Origin: Periplaneta americana
Taxonomy: Eukaryota; Arthropoda; Insecta; Blattodea; Blattidae
Direction: 5' to 3'
NCBI RefSeq assembly: GCF_040183065.1
Contig: NC_091120.1
Location: 72,504,708-72,568,707, forward strand
DNA length: 64,000 nucleotides
The stretch's first letter is position 1; every line of letters starts with the position of its first letter. The translations under genes were made by a program, and so were the position numbers. The notes beneath the pieces were generated by a model that did no database searches, had not been told where the DNA came from, and was given only the letters and a program-made list of their open reading frames with translations. Below, piece after piece: positions 21,354 through 32,639 of this stretch.

Positions 21354-24300
21354 CCATGTATTGTGGGTCCCTATCACCACGCATGGCGCGTCCTCAGGTT
21401 GCGGATAGAGGAGACGGCCTCCAGATATGGAGGGTAGCTGCGAATATATTGAATAAGCAGTCGTGGACAGCCGATAAGGGGTGGTCCTCCAGCTTGGGGG
21501 TTGGGCGAAGGGCTAAAAAAAAACAGCTTGTTACGTATCCCTATAATAAGCCTGGGAATAGGACTGATTCTCTGGCACGACCACAGCAAAGGACTAAGGT
21601 TTTGAGATTTGGCACTTGGAACGTAACTAGTCTTTATAGAACAGGAGGGGTAACATTAGTAGAAAAAGAACTAGCTAGATATAGAATAGACTTCGTAGGA
21701 AAGCAAGAGGTTAGGTTAGATGGGAATGGCATATCACAAATAGGAGATTACTTGTTGTATTATGGGGAAGGAAACAATAATCACCAATTAGGAACAGGAT
21801 TCTTTGTTCATAAAAGAATAAAATCAGCAGTAAAAAAGGTCGAATTTATCAGTGACAGGTTATCATATTTAGTACTTAAGGGTAGATGGTGCGACATCAT
21901 AGTTATAAATGCTCACGCCCCTACCGAAGAGAAAGACGACCATATAAAGAACAGCTTCTATGAGGAATTGGAACATACTTTTGATCAGTTCCCTAGATAT
22001 CACATGAAAATTTTATTGCGGATTTCAATGCTAAAGTAGGACGGGAGGATATTTTTAGACCAACTATTGGAAAAGAGAGCCTACACGCAATTAGTAGTGA
22101 CAATGGAGTTAGATTAGTCAACTTTGCCACATCGAAAAATTTAATTGTCAAAAGTACAACATTCCCCCATAAGGATATACATAAATATACTTGGACTTCT
22201 CCAGATGGATTGACACACAACCAAATAGATCACATCTTGATAGATAAACGGAGACATACTAGTATAGTAGATATTAGAACTTTCAGGGGTGCAGACTGTA
22301 ATTCTGACCATTATTTGGTGATTGGAGAATTAAGAGAAAGATTACCAGTAGCCAAGCGAGTAGAGCAACAAGTTAATATTACTAAATTCAATATTTTGAA
22401 ATTAAAGAACGAGGAAGCTAAGCAAAATTTTCAGGTCGAAATTTCGAATAGGTTTGCCACTTTAGAAAGTTCCGACGAAGTTGAGAAAGAATTAGATGTT
22501 AATAGCGTGTGGGAAAATATCAGACATAGTATCAAAATTGCAGCTGAGCAGAGCATAGGTTATTATGAAACTAAGAAAAAGAAACCGTGGTTTGATGAAG
22601 ATTGTTGCATGGTAATAGAAAGAAGGAAACAGGCAAAATTGAAATTCTTGCAGGATCCAGTTGAGGAGAAGAGAGATAATTATTTCAATGAAAGACGGGA
22701 AGCATGTCTTACACTTAGGAATAAAAAGAGAGGTTACTTGAAGGAAAAACTGAATGAGGTAGAAACAAATAGTAAGAATAAAAACATTCGAGATTTATAT
22801 AAGGGTATAAAGGAATTTAAGAACGGATATCAGCGAAGGGTAAACGTGATCAAGGATGAGAATGGCGACTTGCTTGCAGACTCTCCATCAATCCTAAACA
22901 GATGGAAAAACTATTTTGCGCAATTACTAAATGTACATAGGCCAAATAGAAATGATCGGGACGAAATTGAAATACAAACTACTGAGCCATTTATACCCGA
23001 ACCCACGCTTTCAGAAGTCGAAATTTCGATAGAAAATCTGAAAAAGTACAAGTCTCCAGGTGTCGATCAAATTCCAGCAGAATTAATACAAGATGGTGGA
23101 AGTGCATTATATAGCGAAATTTATAAACTTGTACTTGCTATTTGGGAAAAAAAATTGTACCAGAACAATGGAAGGAGTCCATAATTGTACCTATTTTTAA
23201 AAAGGGGGACAAAACCAACTGTGGTAACTTTCGAGGAATATCACTTTTGTTGACGTCGTACAAAATTTTGTCCAATATTCTTTTAAAAAGATTAACTCCG
23301 TACGTAGATGAAATTATTGGGGATCATCAGTGCGGTTTTCGGCGTAATAGATCGACTATTGATCAGATTTTTTGTATTCGACAGATAATGGAGAAAAAAT
23401 GGGAGTATAAGGGTACAGTACATCAGTTATTCATAGATTTCAAAAAGGCATATGACTCGGTTAAGAGGGAAGTATCATATGACATTCTTATTGAATTTGG
23501 TATTCCCAAGAAACTAGTTCGATTAATTAAAATGTGTCTCAGTGAAACATACAGCAGAGTCCGTGTAGGTCAGATTCTATCTGATGCTTTTCCAATTCAC
23601 TGCGGGCTAAAGCAGGGAGATGCACTATCACCTTTACTTTTTAACTTCGCGCTAGAATATGCCATTAGGAAAGTTCAGGATAACAGGCAGGGTTTGGAAT
23701 TGAACGGGTTACATCAGCTTCTTGTCTATGCGGATGACGTGAATATGTTAGGAGAAAATACACAAACGATTAGGGAAAACACGGAAATTTTACTTGAAGC
23801 AAGTAGAGCGATCGGTTTGGAAGTAAATCCCGAAAAGAAAGTATATGATTATGTCTCGTGACCAGAATATTGTACGAAATGGAAATATAAAAATTGGAGA
23901 TTTATCCTTCGAAGAGGTGGAAAAATTCAAATATCTTGGAGCAACAGTAACAAATATAAATGACACTCGGGAGGAAATTAAGCGCAGAATAAATATGGGA
24001 AATGCGTGTTATTATTCGGTTGAGAAGCTCTTATCATCCAGTCTGCTGTCCAAAAATCTGAAAGTTAGAATTTATAAAACAGTTATATTACCGGTTGTTC
24101 TGTATGGTTGTGGAACTTGGACTCTCACTCTGAGAGACGAACATAGGTTCAGGGTGTTTGAGAATAAGGTGCTTAGGAAAATATTTGTGGCTAAGGGGGA
24201 TGAAGTTACAGGAGAATGAAGAAAGTTACACAACACAGAACTGCACGTATTGTATTCTTCACCTGACATAATTAGGAACATTAAATCCAGACGTTTGAGA

Positions 24301-24549
24301 TGGGTAGGGCATGTAGCACGTATGGGCGAATCCAGAAATGCATATAGAGTGTTAGTTGGGAGACCGGAGGGAAAAAGACCTTTAGGGAGGCCGGGACGTA
24401 GATGGGAGGATAATATTAAAATGGATTTGAGGGAGGTGGGATATGATGATAGAGACTGGATTAATCTTGCACAGGATAGGGACCGCTGGCGGGCTTATGT
24501 GAGGGCGGCAATGAACCTTCGGGTTCCTTAAAAGCCATTTGTAAGTAAG
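21354..24549 (+). mobile_element. RTE-like LINE, full-length reference copy
   Basis: 3196 bp flanked by an exact 12-bp duplication TAATAATACAGT (21342-21353, 24550-24561). The 5' end CCATGTATTGTGGGTCCC is shared with the copy at 60548, so this is the true element start. It has one coding region with an APE-type endonuclease then reverse transcriptase, no RNase H, and a tail of TAAG-type repeats rather than poly-A. These traits fit the RTE clade. It is inserted in the tail of the Jockey-like LINE. Confidence 0.9.
21356..24531 (+). pseudogene. LINE endonuclease-reverse transcriptase ORF, lightly damaged
   Basis: The first ATG is the third base of the element; a second ATG at ~21383 has better context (GCATGGCG). 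Endonuclease motifs: FGTWNVTSLYR, KQEVRLDGNG, AHAPTEEKDD, IDHILIDKR and NSDHYLV. RT motifs: [36 protein letters not shown] (motif A), [13 protein letters not shown] (B), and [10 protein letters not shown] (catalytic YADD). The C-terminal domain has RLRWVGHVARMGESRNAY. Compared with sister copies it has single-base deletions near 22020 and 23150, a 2-base deletion near 23838, and a Trp-to-stop TGA at 24217-24219. An intact version would be about 1,060 residues. Not functional as it stands. Confidence 0.88.
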
Positions 24550-24906
24550 TAATAATACAGTATTAGCAATAACAATGTACTGCTTATTTGCTTATTCGCC
24601 ACATCTCATCTTTATGATGGGAAGTGTTTTATATAACTTATGCTGTGAAAGAGTAGCCCTATATTTTTCTCCTGGACATTTCACACATTAAGTTCGTAAT
24701 TAGTAAATTAATAGAATCTATATTAAAATGTATTTTGTCTGACAACATGAAATTCATTGCTTTGACTAAACAGTTTACGTACGATTCACGAGATACAGAG
24801 TGGGACATAGGAACCAAGTGTTTTTAAAATAATCATAAAATAGTTAGTTTTTGTTTTCAATACAATTTATTGGTAGAACAACATTTGTGAGAACATACCA
24901 TTTCAA

Positions 24907-26000
24907 TTATGAGCGGAAAATTACATCTGGCATACGATGTTCGTCTGCGTTGACGCAGTGTTGAAGGCGCTGACGAAAATTGACCTTTACTCTTTCCAGA
25001 AGAGCTCTGTTGATTTGGGTGATGTGTTGACGTATTGCATCCTTCAAATCATCAAATATTCGGGATTTATCCTTGTAAACACATGCCTTTAGGTATTCGA
25101 ATAGAAAAAAAAAAAAATCACATGTGGACAGGTCAGGGGACCGAGGGAGCTATGAAACATCACCAGATCTCGAAATGAGAGGATTGGGAAACAGGGGATA
25201 AAGAACTGCCATTGATGCACAGGCAGTATGCGCCGTGGCACCATCTTGCTGAAACCATAAACGTTGACGATCAATACCTCTTCTTTGTAAGTCAGGGATG
25301 AAAAACGTACTGATTATCTTAATGTAACGCACAGAGTTTACAGTAACCGTAACCCCAGTTTCTTGACCGATGACGCCAAACAGTCCCACCACGCACCAAA
25401 CTGTTACTTGAGGCCTATGCAGAGATTTTTCGTGTAAGTGTCGCGGATTTTCAGCAGCCCAATACCGAAAATTTTATCTGTTAATGGCTCAATTAAGGTG
25501 GAAATAGGCTTCATTATTAATTGCAATCATCATGTTTTCATAATACTAATGGAGTGCAAGCATTTCCTGTCCGAAATTCATTGTTTCGGAGTAATCCCTT
25601 ACATTGAATTTCTACACAACCACCCATCTTGTAAGGGTGTAAATGTAAATCGTCATGCAAAATCCGTCTTAAGCTTTGGTTTTTCTGAACCGACGCATGC
25701 GACGTGCGAGGTGCGAGGCCCGCCTCGCACAAATCCGGACTACACGAGAGATAGTGAGTGGTTTCTATAACTGCGACGTGCGAGATCTGCGTACCTCGCA
25801 GTTAGAGAAACCACTCACTATCTCTCGCATAGTCCGAATTTGTGCGAGGCCCGCCTCGCACCTCGCAACTCGCATGCGTCGGTTCAGAAAAACCGAGGCT
25901 TTAGCCGTACGATTGCTGATTCCAAGTGCAGCTGAATGCCTTCGAGCAGAGGGGCCTGGGCTGCGCAGTGTCGCTTGTTAACATTTTCTGGAGTGCGCAC
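24907..26000 (-). pseudogene. Mariner-like transposase (DD41D group), decayed
   Basis: From the 5' side (right) the minus strand shows TPENVNKRH, a GPSARRHSAALGISNRT helix-turn-helix, then after the MITE RRILHDDLHLHPYKM. The first catalytic motif reads NNEAYFHLN, so the Asp is now Asn. Next are FRYWAAENPRHLHEKS, RPQVTVW, GVIG, VNSVRY, then WFQQDGATAHTA (second Asp kept) and PRSPDLSTCDFF (third Asp kept, 41 residues on). The C-terminus CVNADEHRMPDVIFRS ends at the stop 24907-24909. Several stops and frameshifts. Confidence 0.75.
25672..25901. mobile_element. Palindromic foldback MITE, copy 2
   Basis: 230 bp flanked by TA (25670-25671, 25902-25903). The arms match each other and copy 1 over ~105 bp. 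Starts AGCTTTGGTTTTTCTGAACC. Inserted in the helix-turn-helix coding part of the mariner-like transposase, at a position comparable to copy 1 in its host gene. Confidence 0.9.
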
Positions 26001-26329
26001 TCTGCGTTGGGGACCGGGCGGCTTATTCTTCAGTATTGCGCCTTTTGTTCAAAGATTGTTAACCCAACATAAGATTGTGTCACGCACGGGAACAGAATAA
26101 TTGCAATTAATATTAATATGTAGCAAAACTCACCCCGTACCGCGGTCACCGACTCGCCATTCCTAACAAAACAATCGTAAGCAAACATGTGTCCACTGCT
26201 CCATGATACCGACTGCAGGTGAAATGCTATGAGCCACAGAATGGAATCTCACATGCCATACGTCTCTTCTTTTTATAATGACCGAGTACAAGCCATTCCG
26301 AAAACACTTGGTTCCCATGCCCCACCTTA

Positions 26330-26795
26330 TATAACCAAAAAAAAAAGTATTGTTTGATCACTTAAAATGATTAGTGCAAACTCCGAATATCGAATGCCAG
26401 TTCGAAATGTATGCTTAAGAATACTTACTCCTAATAATTTTGCTATTCTAGTCATAATTGCTGCTCCGTGCGCATAATTTCTTCTTCATTATCTTCTTTC
26501 TTCAGTTAATTATACACTGAACTAGATAGATTCCTGAAGCGTACTCTGAATGGCACATGCTTTCTTTCTTGGAGGAGTCACTGCCATGCTATTTCCTCTC
26601 TTTGTGAAATGGCACTTCTATCGATCACCCAAGTGCATGTATCACTCCGTATGTTACATTTATTTACACTTATCTGACTATAACCTTGAATGGTAACCAC
26701 AACGCAATTCAACACATAAAATAACTATTATAATATATTGATATTAATTAATTATTAATCACTGATTTATTACCAACTTCTTTACTGTGTTAATA
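26330..26795. other. No gene seen
   Basis: AT-rich sequence between the mariner-like element and the Penelope-type foldback; no open frame of note. Confidence 0.4.
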
Positions 26796-26940
26796 TGATT
26801 TACCTTGCTTAACTAGTTTCGACACAATCATGTACACACCTCACCACAACAGGAAACCAGAAGATAGCGCAGGATATCCACTAGACTTTGGACAATGAAG
26901 CACAAGACTTCGAAACTAGTCAAGCAAGGTAAATCATATA
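26796..26940. mobile_element. Penelope-type terminal foldback remnant
   Basis: Inverted arms ATGATTTACCTTGCTT plus AACTAGTTTCGA (26796-26826) and TCGAAACTAGT plus CAAGCAAGGTAAATCAT (~26911-26940). The right arm carries a hammerhead-like 3' core: GAAA followed by the palindromic CTAG-T-C, with helix-II-like AAG/CTT just upstream and a degraded CUGAUGA box (CAATGA). Such terminal inverted segments with hammerhead motifs are typical of Penelope-like elements; no coding part is left. Confidence 0.4.
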
Positions 26941-26959
26941 TATTTCGGAACTTCCGGTG

Positions 26960-27293
26960 ATAGGTACTGAACTACCTTCCCTACAGCCCCTGGAACCTAC
27001 TGATTTCCATTTCTTCGGACCGTTGAAAAATCACCTGGGAGGCAAGCGATTCAACAACGATGTAACGGTCAGCAAGCCGTCATGACTTGGCTTCAGGGAT
27101 TTCAAGCAAATTTCTTCTATACCGACATCGATGCTTTGGTCTACTGTTGGAACAGGAGTTTAGGCAAGCATGTTGACTATGATCAAAAGTAATGCGTAAC
27201 AGTGTCCTACTACTGTATATCAGTATACCTGCCTGTTAAATAAAATTTGTCCATGAGAGCTCTTATTGCCTTACTTTTGAAGCACCCTTGTAC
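26960..27293 (+). pseudogene. Mariner transposase C-terminal fragment
   Basis: The frame ending at the stop 27190-27192 reads LEPTDFHFFGPLKNHLGG, KRFNND, then AVMTWLQGFQANFFYTDIDA and WNRSLGKHVDYDQK. This is the extreme C-terminus of SETMAR/mariner-type transposases (the PTDFHFF block includes the third catalytic Asp). Everything upstream is missing; there is a small frameshift near 27075. The following ~100 bp ends in a GAAGCACCCTTGTA block resembling a terminal repeat. Confidence 0.7.
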
Positions 27294-27574
27294 AGTTACC
27301 CTTAAAAAGAATGAGACGATTCTTGGTCGTCGGAAGTTAAAGTTATACAGCGCGGTTCACTCGATATCGACGTAACGATAAGTACCATGAAAATTAGAAC
27401 AAGAATTGTTACAAGGACCACAAGGACAAGGACCAGAATAAGGATCATGAAGAAGACAGCCATTTAAGGCCACGATTTCACAACTTAGCTCGGGTAACAA
27501 TATATCATTGCTTCTCTGTACCGAATGGCAAATGCCTGCTATCGGATCTACATTCTGGACTGCTGCTGTCACTG

Positions 27575-27655
27575 TCTTGTCTCGGTAGCTCATATAGTAG
27601 CGTGTCGGTTCCTCCGTATAACCGACACGTCTCGTGTTCGATCCCAGGTAAAACT
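27575..27655 (+). ncRNA. tRNA-like sequence, probably SINE head or pseudo-tRNA
   Basis: Has an A-box-like TAGCTCATATAGTAGCG, a 9-bp hairpin GTGTCGGTT/AACCGACAC where the anticodon arm would be, a B-box GTTCGATCC, and a T8 run downstream. The T-stem does not pair well and the anticodon arm is too long, so I do not call a functional tRNA. Confidence 0.4.
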
Positions 27656-27853
27656 TTTTTTTTATTGTGTTGTAATTAATTTGTTCAGAGTTCCTCTACT
27701 ATCTAATTTGTTGAAAAATATGGAATAATTTATGTCCAATTTTTGGGTATTACAAATGGGCTAAACCTCGTCAAAAAAAATAAATCTTACTTGGAAGTTA
27801 AAAGTATTCTTCCTCAAAAAAAATCATAAAAAAACTAAAAGAGACCTGTTAAC

Positions 27854-28859
27854 TTAAAATCTTGTCCACATACCATCAGCTTCTATTACAGCTCTAAGTC
27901 GATCCGGCATGAATGTCACGAGATTGTGGAATAAGTTCTGATCCCCGACGAGATCTTCCCAGGTGTCAACAACTTGATCCCACAATTCGTCTCGATTTCG
28001 AGGGCGTCGGTGGGCATAGGTGGCTATCCTTCTCTTTTCAATTCCGCCCGTAAATTTTCCATGACATTCAAATCAGGCGACTTCAGAGGCCAATTAATGA
28101 TTTCGATCTCGGGTCTCCTTTGAAACCATCTTTGAATGCTTGCGGCATAGTGCACGGGATGGTTACTCTGCTGGAACAGCAATGTTCCTTCGGCAAAACG
28201 TTCTCGGACGGAAGGAAGGAAAATATTTTCCAGAATGTGCTCGTAAGTTCCCGCATTAAACGGGCCATCGATGCGTTGTATAACGCCAGGTCCAACGTAA
28301 GACATCCATCCCCAACACGATATGCTTAAGCGCCCCGATCTTTCACGTCGGTGCACATAGCGCTGATCATGTCGGAGACCATCCTCACGATAGACACGGA
28401 CACCTTCGTAATCACTCGAAATGGTTGTTTCTTCGGAGAAAATTACATTTCTCCAATCGAAATCCACTCGATTGGTAGCGAAGGCAAGTCGGTTGACAGC
28501 TTGTGCTTCCCCCAATATTTCCATTTGCGCAGCCCTCCGGCTCCTAATACCGCGGTTCTTCAACCTGCTGATCACAGTCTATGAAGAACCAGGAAAGTTA
28601 GATGCTGCTCTTATTTCGTTAGCAGTCCGAAAGGGGTCCAGTCGAACTGTCTCGAATAAGAGAGCATCCTCTTCCAATGAAGAAATCCGCGGACGCCCAG
28701 GAATAGGGCAATTTTCGATCTCCCCTGAATTTTGGTAACGATGAATCCCCTCGCGGCTGTACTTCCAGGAACACCGACCAAACGGCGAGCAGATCTAGCT
28801 CCATATCCAGCCTCAACTAGAGCTATAACTCGATGTCTCATGTCACGTCGGTTCGCCAT
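27854..28859 (-). pseudogene. Tc1-like transposase pseudogene
   Basis: Starts MANRRDMRHRVIALVEAG and VGVPGSTAARG (helix-turn-helix), then after a frameshift near 28600 runs NRLAFATNRVDFDWRNVIFS. The first catalytic site is Glu (FSEETTIS). The second is QQSNHPVH, where Ser replaces Asp. The third acidic residue survives in NVMENLRAELK. After another frameshift near 28025 the C-terminus continues with ATYAHRRPRNRDELW, LFHNLV and MPDRLRAVIEADG to a stop at 27854-27856. Two of three catalytic residues are altered, so it is dead. Element ends were not found. Confidence 0.75.
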
Positions 28860-29097
28860 TAAGATGAGAAATGAGGGATGACGATAATACTTTAGTGTAG
28901 ACATGACTATTTAACGTGATATAGAATTATTGAAATAAGGGGCATCTTGCACAGTAAGAGTTAATAGATCAACCCTAAATTAAATATTTAAATAACAGGA
29001 TATAACAGGAAGTCCAATTGTTGCGAAACTAATCAAATTAAATCTAATTCCATTAAGTAAACAACACCACATTGCTACAGCTAAATTGTAGGTTATT

Positions 29098-29180
29098 AAC
29101 ATAAGCATTGAATAGGTCCGTGCTTATGCGTTGGATGACAAAACCAAACATCGAAAGTTCGAATCTTGCCGAGGAATATA
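29098..29180 (+). mobile_element. tRNA-related SINE head, degraded
   Basis: GCGTTGGATGAC followed by GTTCGAATCTTGCCGAGG resembles the D-arm/anticodon and T-arm (B-box) of a tRNA-derived SINE. The A-box side is poor. Confidence 0.3.
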
Positions 29181-29249
29181 ACTTCTTGCTTTTTATAATG
29201 TAAATCAGACTTCTAACTACATTCATATTTCTTACATTACTTATTAATA

Positions 29250-30804
29250 CACTCAGGGACAAAAAAAACCGGACACTTTAATATTTGCTGGTATTTTGCA
29301 AAACATTATCATCCCATACAATATTATGGTAGCCATCTGTTGTTATGGAGACGTGTATACATTGTTGATTGTTTTTTGTTTTATAAACAAGCCATTACAA
29401 CCAAATATTCCAATTTTGCTTTCGGAGTCTCAGCTATAACAATTTTGTCTCAACCATTTTGTGCTTCATTATCGTTATCATTCGTTATTTCTTTATTTTT
29501 ACATTTTCTGAGTTTAAGTGGGGTTGTAACATTTGTCTTTAAACAAGATGCGACCTGAAGATGTCGCTCGAGCTGTAGCCCTTTACGATGATGGACGCAG
29601 TGTACGTTAGATTGCAAATGTTATGAATATGGCTAGAAGCACAACCCATGATGCCATAAAACGCTATAGAGAGACCCTAGAATATACCAGAAGACCAGGT
29701 TCGGGTCGTCCAAGAGCTACAAATCCAAGTGAAGACAGGTATATGGTGTTGAGAGTTCTTAGGGAGCGCAACCTGCCAGCTACTAGTGTAGCCCAGCAAT
29801 TTGTTAACATGCATGGACGCCTAATTTCGGCCAAAACATTTAGAAGGAGGTTGAAAGCAAGTGGACTGATATCAAGTAGACCTGCAACTGGTCCCAGACT
29901 TCTCAGGATGCATCGAGTTGAACGACTGCGTTTTGCAAATGATCACAGGGATTGGAGAAATGGACAGTGGAGCTGTGTTCTGTTCACCGATGAGTCCCGT
30001 TTCAATCTGTGCTCACCTGATGGACGTGAAAGAGTTTGGAGAAGGAGGGGAGAACGATTTTCACAGTGTTGCATTTCCGAAAATGTGCCGTATGGAGGTG
30101 GTGGGGTGATGGTTTGGGCAGGAGTGTGTACGGATGCTCGCACAGAGTTGGTTTTTGTTGAAAATGGAAGACTAACAGCTGATAGGTATATAAATGAATG
30201 TTTGGCTGATCATGTTGTGCCATTTGGCCAATTTGTAGGCGATACTTTTGTTTTAATGCATGATAATGCACGGCCGCATATTGCCCATGCGGTCGGAGAT
30301 TATCTCCAAGAAGTGGGAATCTATGTTCTTCCACGGCCAGCAAGGAGTCCAGACATGAACCCAATTGAACACGTGTGGGACATGCTGGGACGGCGTGTTA
30401 AGAATAGACGACCGAGACCAGAATCGTTACAAGAGTTGAGGCGAGCACTTGGCGAAGAATGGGAACTTATTCCTCAAGAAGACATTGCTAACCAAATTGA
30501 GAGCATGCCAAGACGTATGGATGCAGTTATTCAAGCCCAAGGGGGTAATACCCGTTACTAAAAAGAGTTTTTAATGTTTAAGGCACCATAAAATGAAAAA
30601 AAAAACCAGACCAAACGATGCCATAGTTATACGCCCTTTGTAATTTTTTGTAAATTTTCTCATCAGAGATTTTTTTCAAATGTTGTCGTATAAGGTGCTA
30701 AATGAAACATTATTTTGTTTAAATGGGTTTTGTTTCATTTTGAAATAATTGGCAACAAAATACAAGCAAATATAGAAGTGTCCGGTTTTTTTTGTCCCTG
30801 AGTG
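29250..30804 (+). mobile_element. Tc1 element, near-intact
   Basis: Perfect 29-bp terminal inverted repeats beginning CACTCAGGGAC, then A8, then CCGGACACTT, flanked by TA duplications (29248-29249, 30805-30806). 1555 bp with a single intronless transposase gene on the plus strand. Identical TIRs and one coding defect indicate a recent insertion. It is inserted next to an older LINE endonuclease remnant. Confidence 0.95.
29548..30561 (+). pseudogene. Tc1 transposase (DD34E) with one nonsense codon
   Basis: ATG at 29548 opens MRPEDVARAVALYDDGRSVR, then TAG at codon 21 (29608-29610), then IANVMNMARS and continues open to 30561. The likely ancestral codon is CAG (Gln). Without it the protein would be 337 residues, normal for Tc1. 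Paired-like HTH region with RRPGSGRPRATN linker. DDE: FTDESRFNL (Asp), VLMHDNARPH (Asp), MNPIEHVWD (Glu) with 34 residues between the last two. A downstream ATG (29623) could give an N-terminally shortened protein lacking part of the first helix. Confidence 0.93.
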
Positions 30805-30814
30805 TATTTATAGC

Positions 30815-31160
30815 CAACATTGAATCTGTAAAGAAAAGATTTTATAAATCTCATATGGAATTTGTGATCTGTAGTGACATAAACATAGATTATCTCTCGG
30901 AACTTTTCCGTAAAAGTAAATTAAATTCACTCCTTGAAACTGGAAACCTTAGTCGTAGAGTCATTTTTCCACCTCCATACAAACTTAAGTAGCACAGCCA
31001 TTGATAAAAGTTTTTTTACACAGAATTAGACAGACATAACCTATTCGACAGAACGTATAATCAATGGCTTGTCTGAACATGATAAACAAATCCTAAGAGT
31101 TTCCAATGTCACTGAACAATTTCAAAATATTAATTTAAAAACTAAAAAAGGGTCGTAAAT
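30815..31160 (+). pseudogene. LINE apurinic-type endonuclease remnant
   Basis: Broken frames contain VICSDINIDYLSE (the GDFN-type metal-binding motif, Gly now Ser), KLNSLLETGNL, then STAIDKSF (the ID-F motif) and IINGLSEHDKQIL (the SDH catalytic block, Ser-Glu-His here). These are in the order expected of the endonuclease of a Jockey-like LINE. Frameshifts and stops are frequent; RT is absent. Confidence 0.5.
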
Positions 31161-31486
31161 GCTGTAGCGTATCTAGTGATTATTTACATTTATGTCTACG
31201 AAATGAATCTTGGGAAAACGTATATGATACTGATACTACTGATATTAAGAGTAAATGTATTGTATTTTTCACTTAATTTCAGAATCACTTCAGTGGATGT
31301 TCTCCACTCAATGTTGTAAAAAAATTCAAAAGTAAAAACATGTAGATAACGCAGGGACTTAAAAATCTCATGTATTAAAAAGAAGAATCTATATGTAATG
31401 AGTTGCAATGTAATGATCCTCATGTTCTTAAATACTACAAAAAGTACAATGTAATTTATCAAAAATTATGAAAGAGGGAAATAGAA
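31161..31486. other. No gene seen
   Basis: AT-rich spacer between the LINE remnant and the minisatellite. Confidence 0.4.
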
Positions 31487-32632
31487 TGGTGGTGGCGGTG
31501 GTGATGGTGGTGGCGGTGGTGATGGTGGTGGTGGTGATAATGATGGTGGTGATGATAATGATGGTGGTGGTGGTGATGGTGGTGGTGGTGGTGGTGTGGT
31601 GGTGATGGTGGTGGTGGTGATAATGATGGTGGTGGTGATAATGTGATGATGATGGTGGTGGTGGTGATAATGATGGTGATGGTGTGGTGGTGATGGTGGT
31701 GGTGGTGTTGTGGTGGTGGAGTGGTGGTGGGTGTGATGGTGGTGTGGTGGTGGTGATGATGATGGTGGTGATGATGGTGGTGGTGATGGTGGTGGTGGTG
31801 GTGATGGTGGTGATGATGGTGGTGGTGATGGTGGTGATGATGGTGGTGGTGATGATGGTGGTGGTGATGGTGGTGATGATGATGGTGGTGGTAATGGTGG
31901 TGATGATGATGGTGGTGGTGGTAATGGTGGTGATGATGGTGGTGGTGGTAATGGTGGTGGTGGTGTGGTGGTGTTGTGGTGGTGTGGTGATGGTGGTGGT
32001 GATGATGATGATGGTGGTGATGATAATGGTGGTGGTGTGGTGGTGGTGGTGTGGTAGTGGTGATGATAATGGTGGTGATGATGATGGTGGTGGTGATGAT
32101 GGTGGTGGTGATGATGGTGGTGGTGATGATGATGATGGTGGTGATGATGATGGTGGTGGTGATGATGATGGTGGTGGTGATGATGATGGTGGTGGTGGTG
32201 ATGGTGGTGGTGGTGTGGTGGTGGTGGTGATGGTGGTGGTGGTGTGGTGGTGGTGGTGGGGTGGTGGTGTGATGGTGATGATGGTGGTGGTGGTGTGGTG
32301 GTGGTGTGTTGATGATGATGGTGGTGGTGGTGGTGATGATGGTGGTGGTGGTGTGGTGGTGGTGTTGTTGTGGTGGTGATGGTGGTGGTGGTGTGGTGGT
32401 GGTGATGGTGGTGTGGTGGTGGTGATGATGGTGGTGGTAATGGTGGTGGTGGTGTGGTGGTGATGATGGTGGTGATGGTGGTGATGATGATGGTGGTGGT
32501 GGTGGTGATGATGGTGGTGGTGGTGTGGTGATGGTGGTGGTGATGATGATGGTGGTGGTAATGATGATGGTGGTGGTGATGATGATGGTGGTGGTGGTGG
32601 TGGTGGTGTGGTTGTGGTGTGGTGGTGGTTAT
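31487..32632. repeat. 1.15-kb GGT/GAT low-complexity satellite
   Basis: Made almost only of GGT, GAT and occasional GGTGT or AAT triplets in irregular order, with local higher-order units such as GATGATGGTGGTGGT. The plus strand is G/T-rich and has many closely spaced GG runs that could form two-tier G-quadruplexes. Long poly-His/Pro/Thr or poly-Val/Met frames across it are by-products of the repeat, not genes. Confidence 0.95.
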
Positions 32633-32639
32633 GGAATCA

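Larger units (their letters stand above)
24796..26327 (-). mobile_element. DD41D-type mariner-like element, full length, MITE-interrupted
   Basis: Inverted ends share GGAACCAAGTGTTTT preceded by a GTGGG-type terminal block, and TA lies outside both ends (24794-24795, 26328-26329). Subtracting the 230-bp foldback MITE leaves ~1.3 kb, the usual size of a mariner-type transposon. It carries a degraded transposase on the minus strand. Confidence 0.8.

Noticed and set aside
27575..27655. Functional tRNA gene
   Set aside because: A- and B-boxes and a T-run are present, but the T-stem does not pair and the anticodon arm is 9 bp long.
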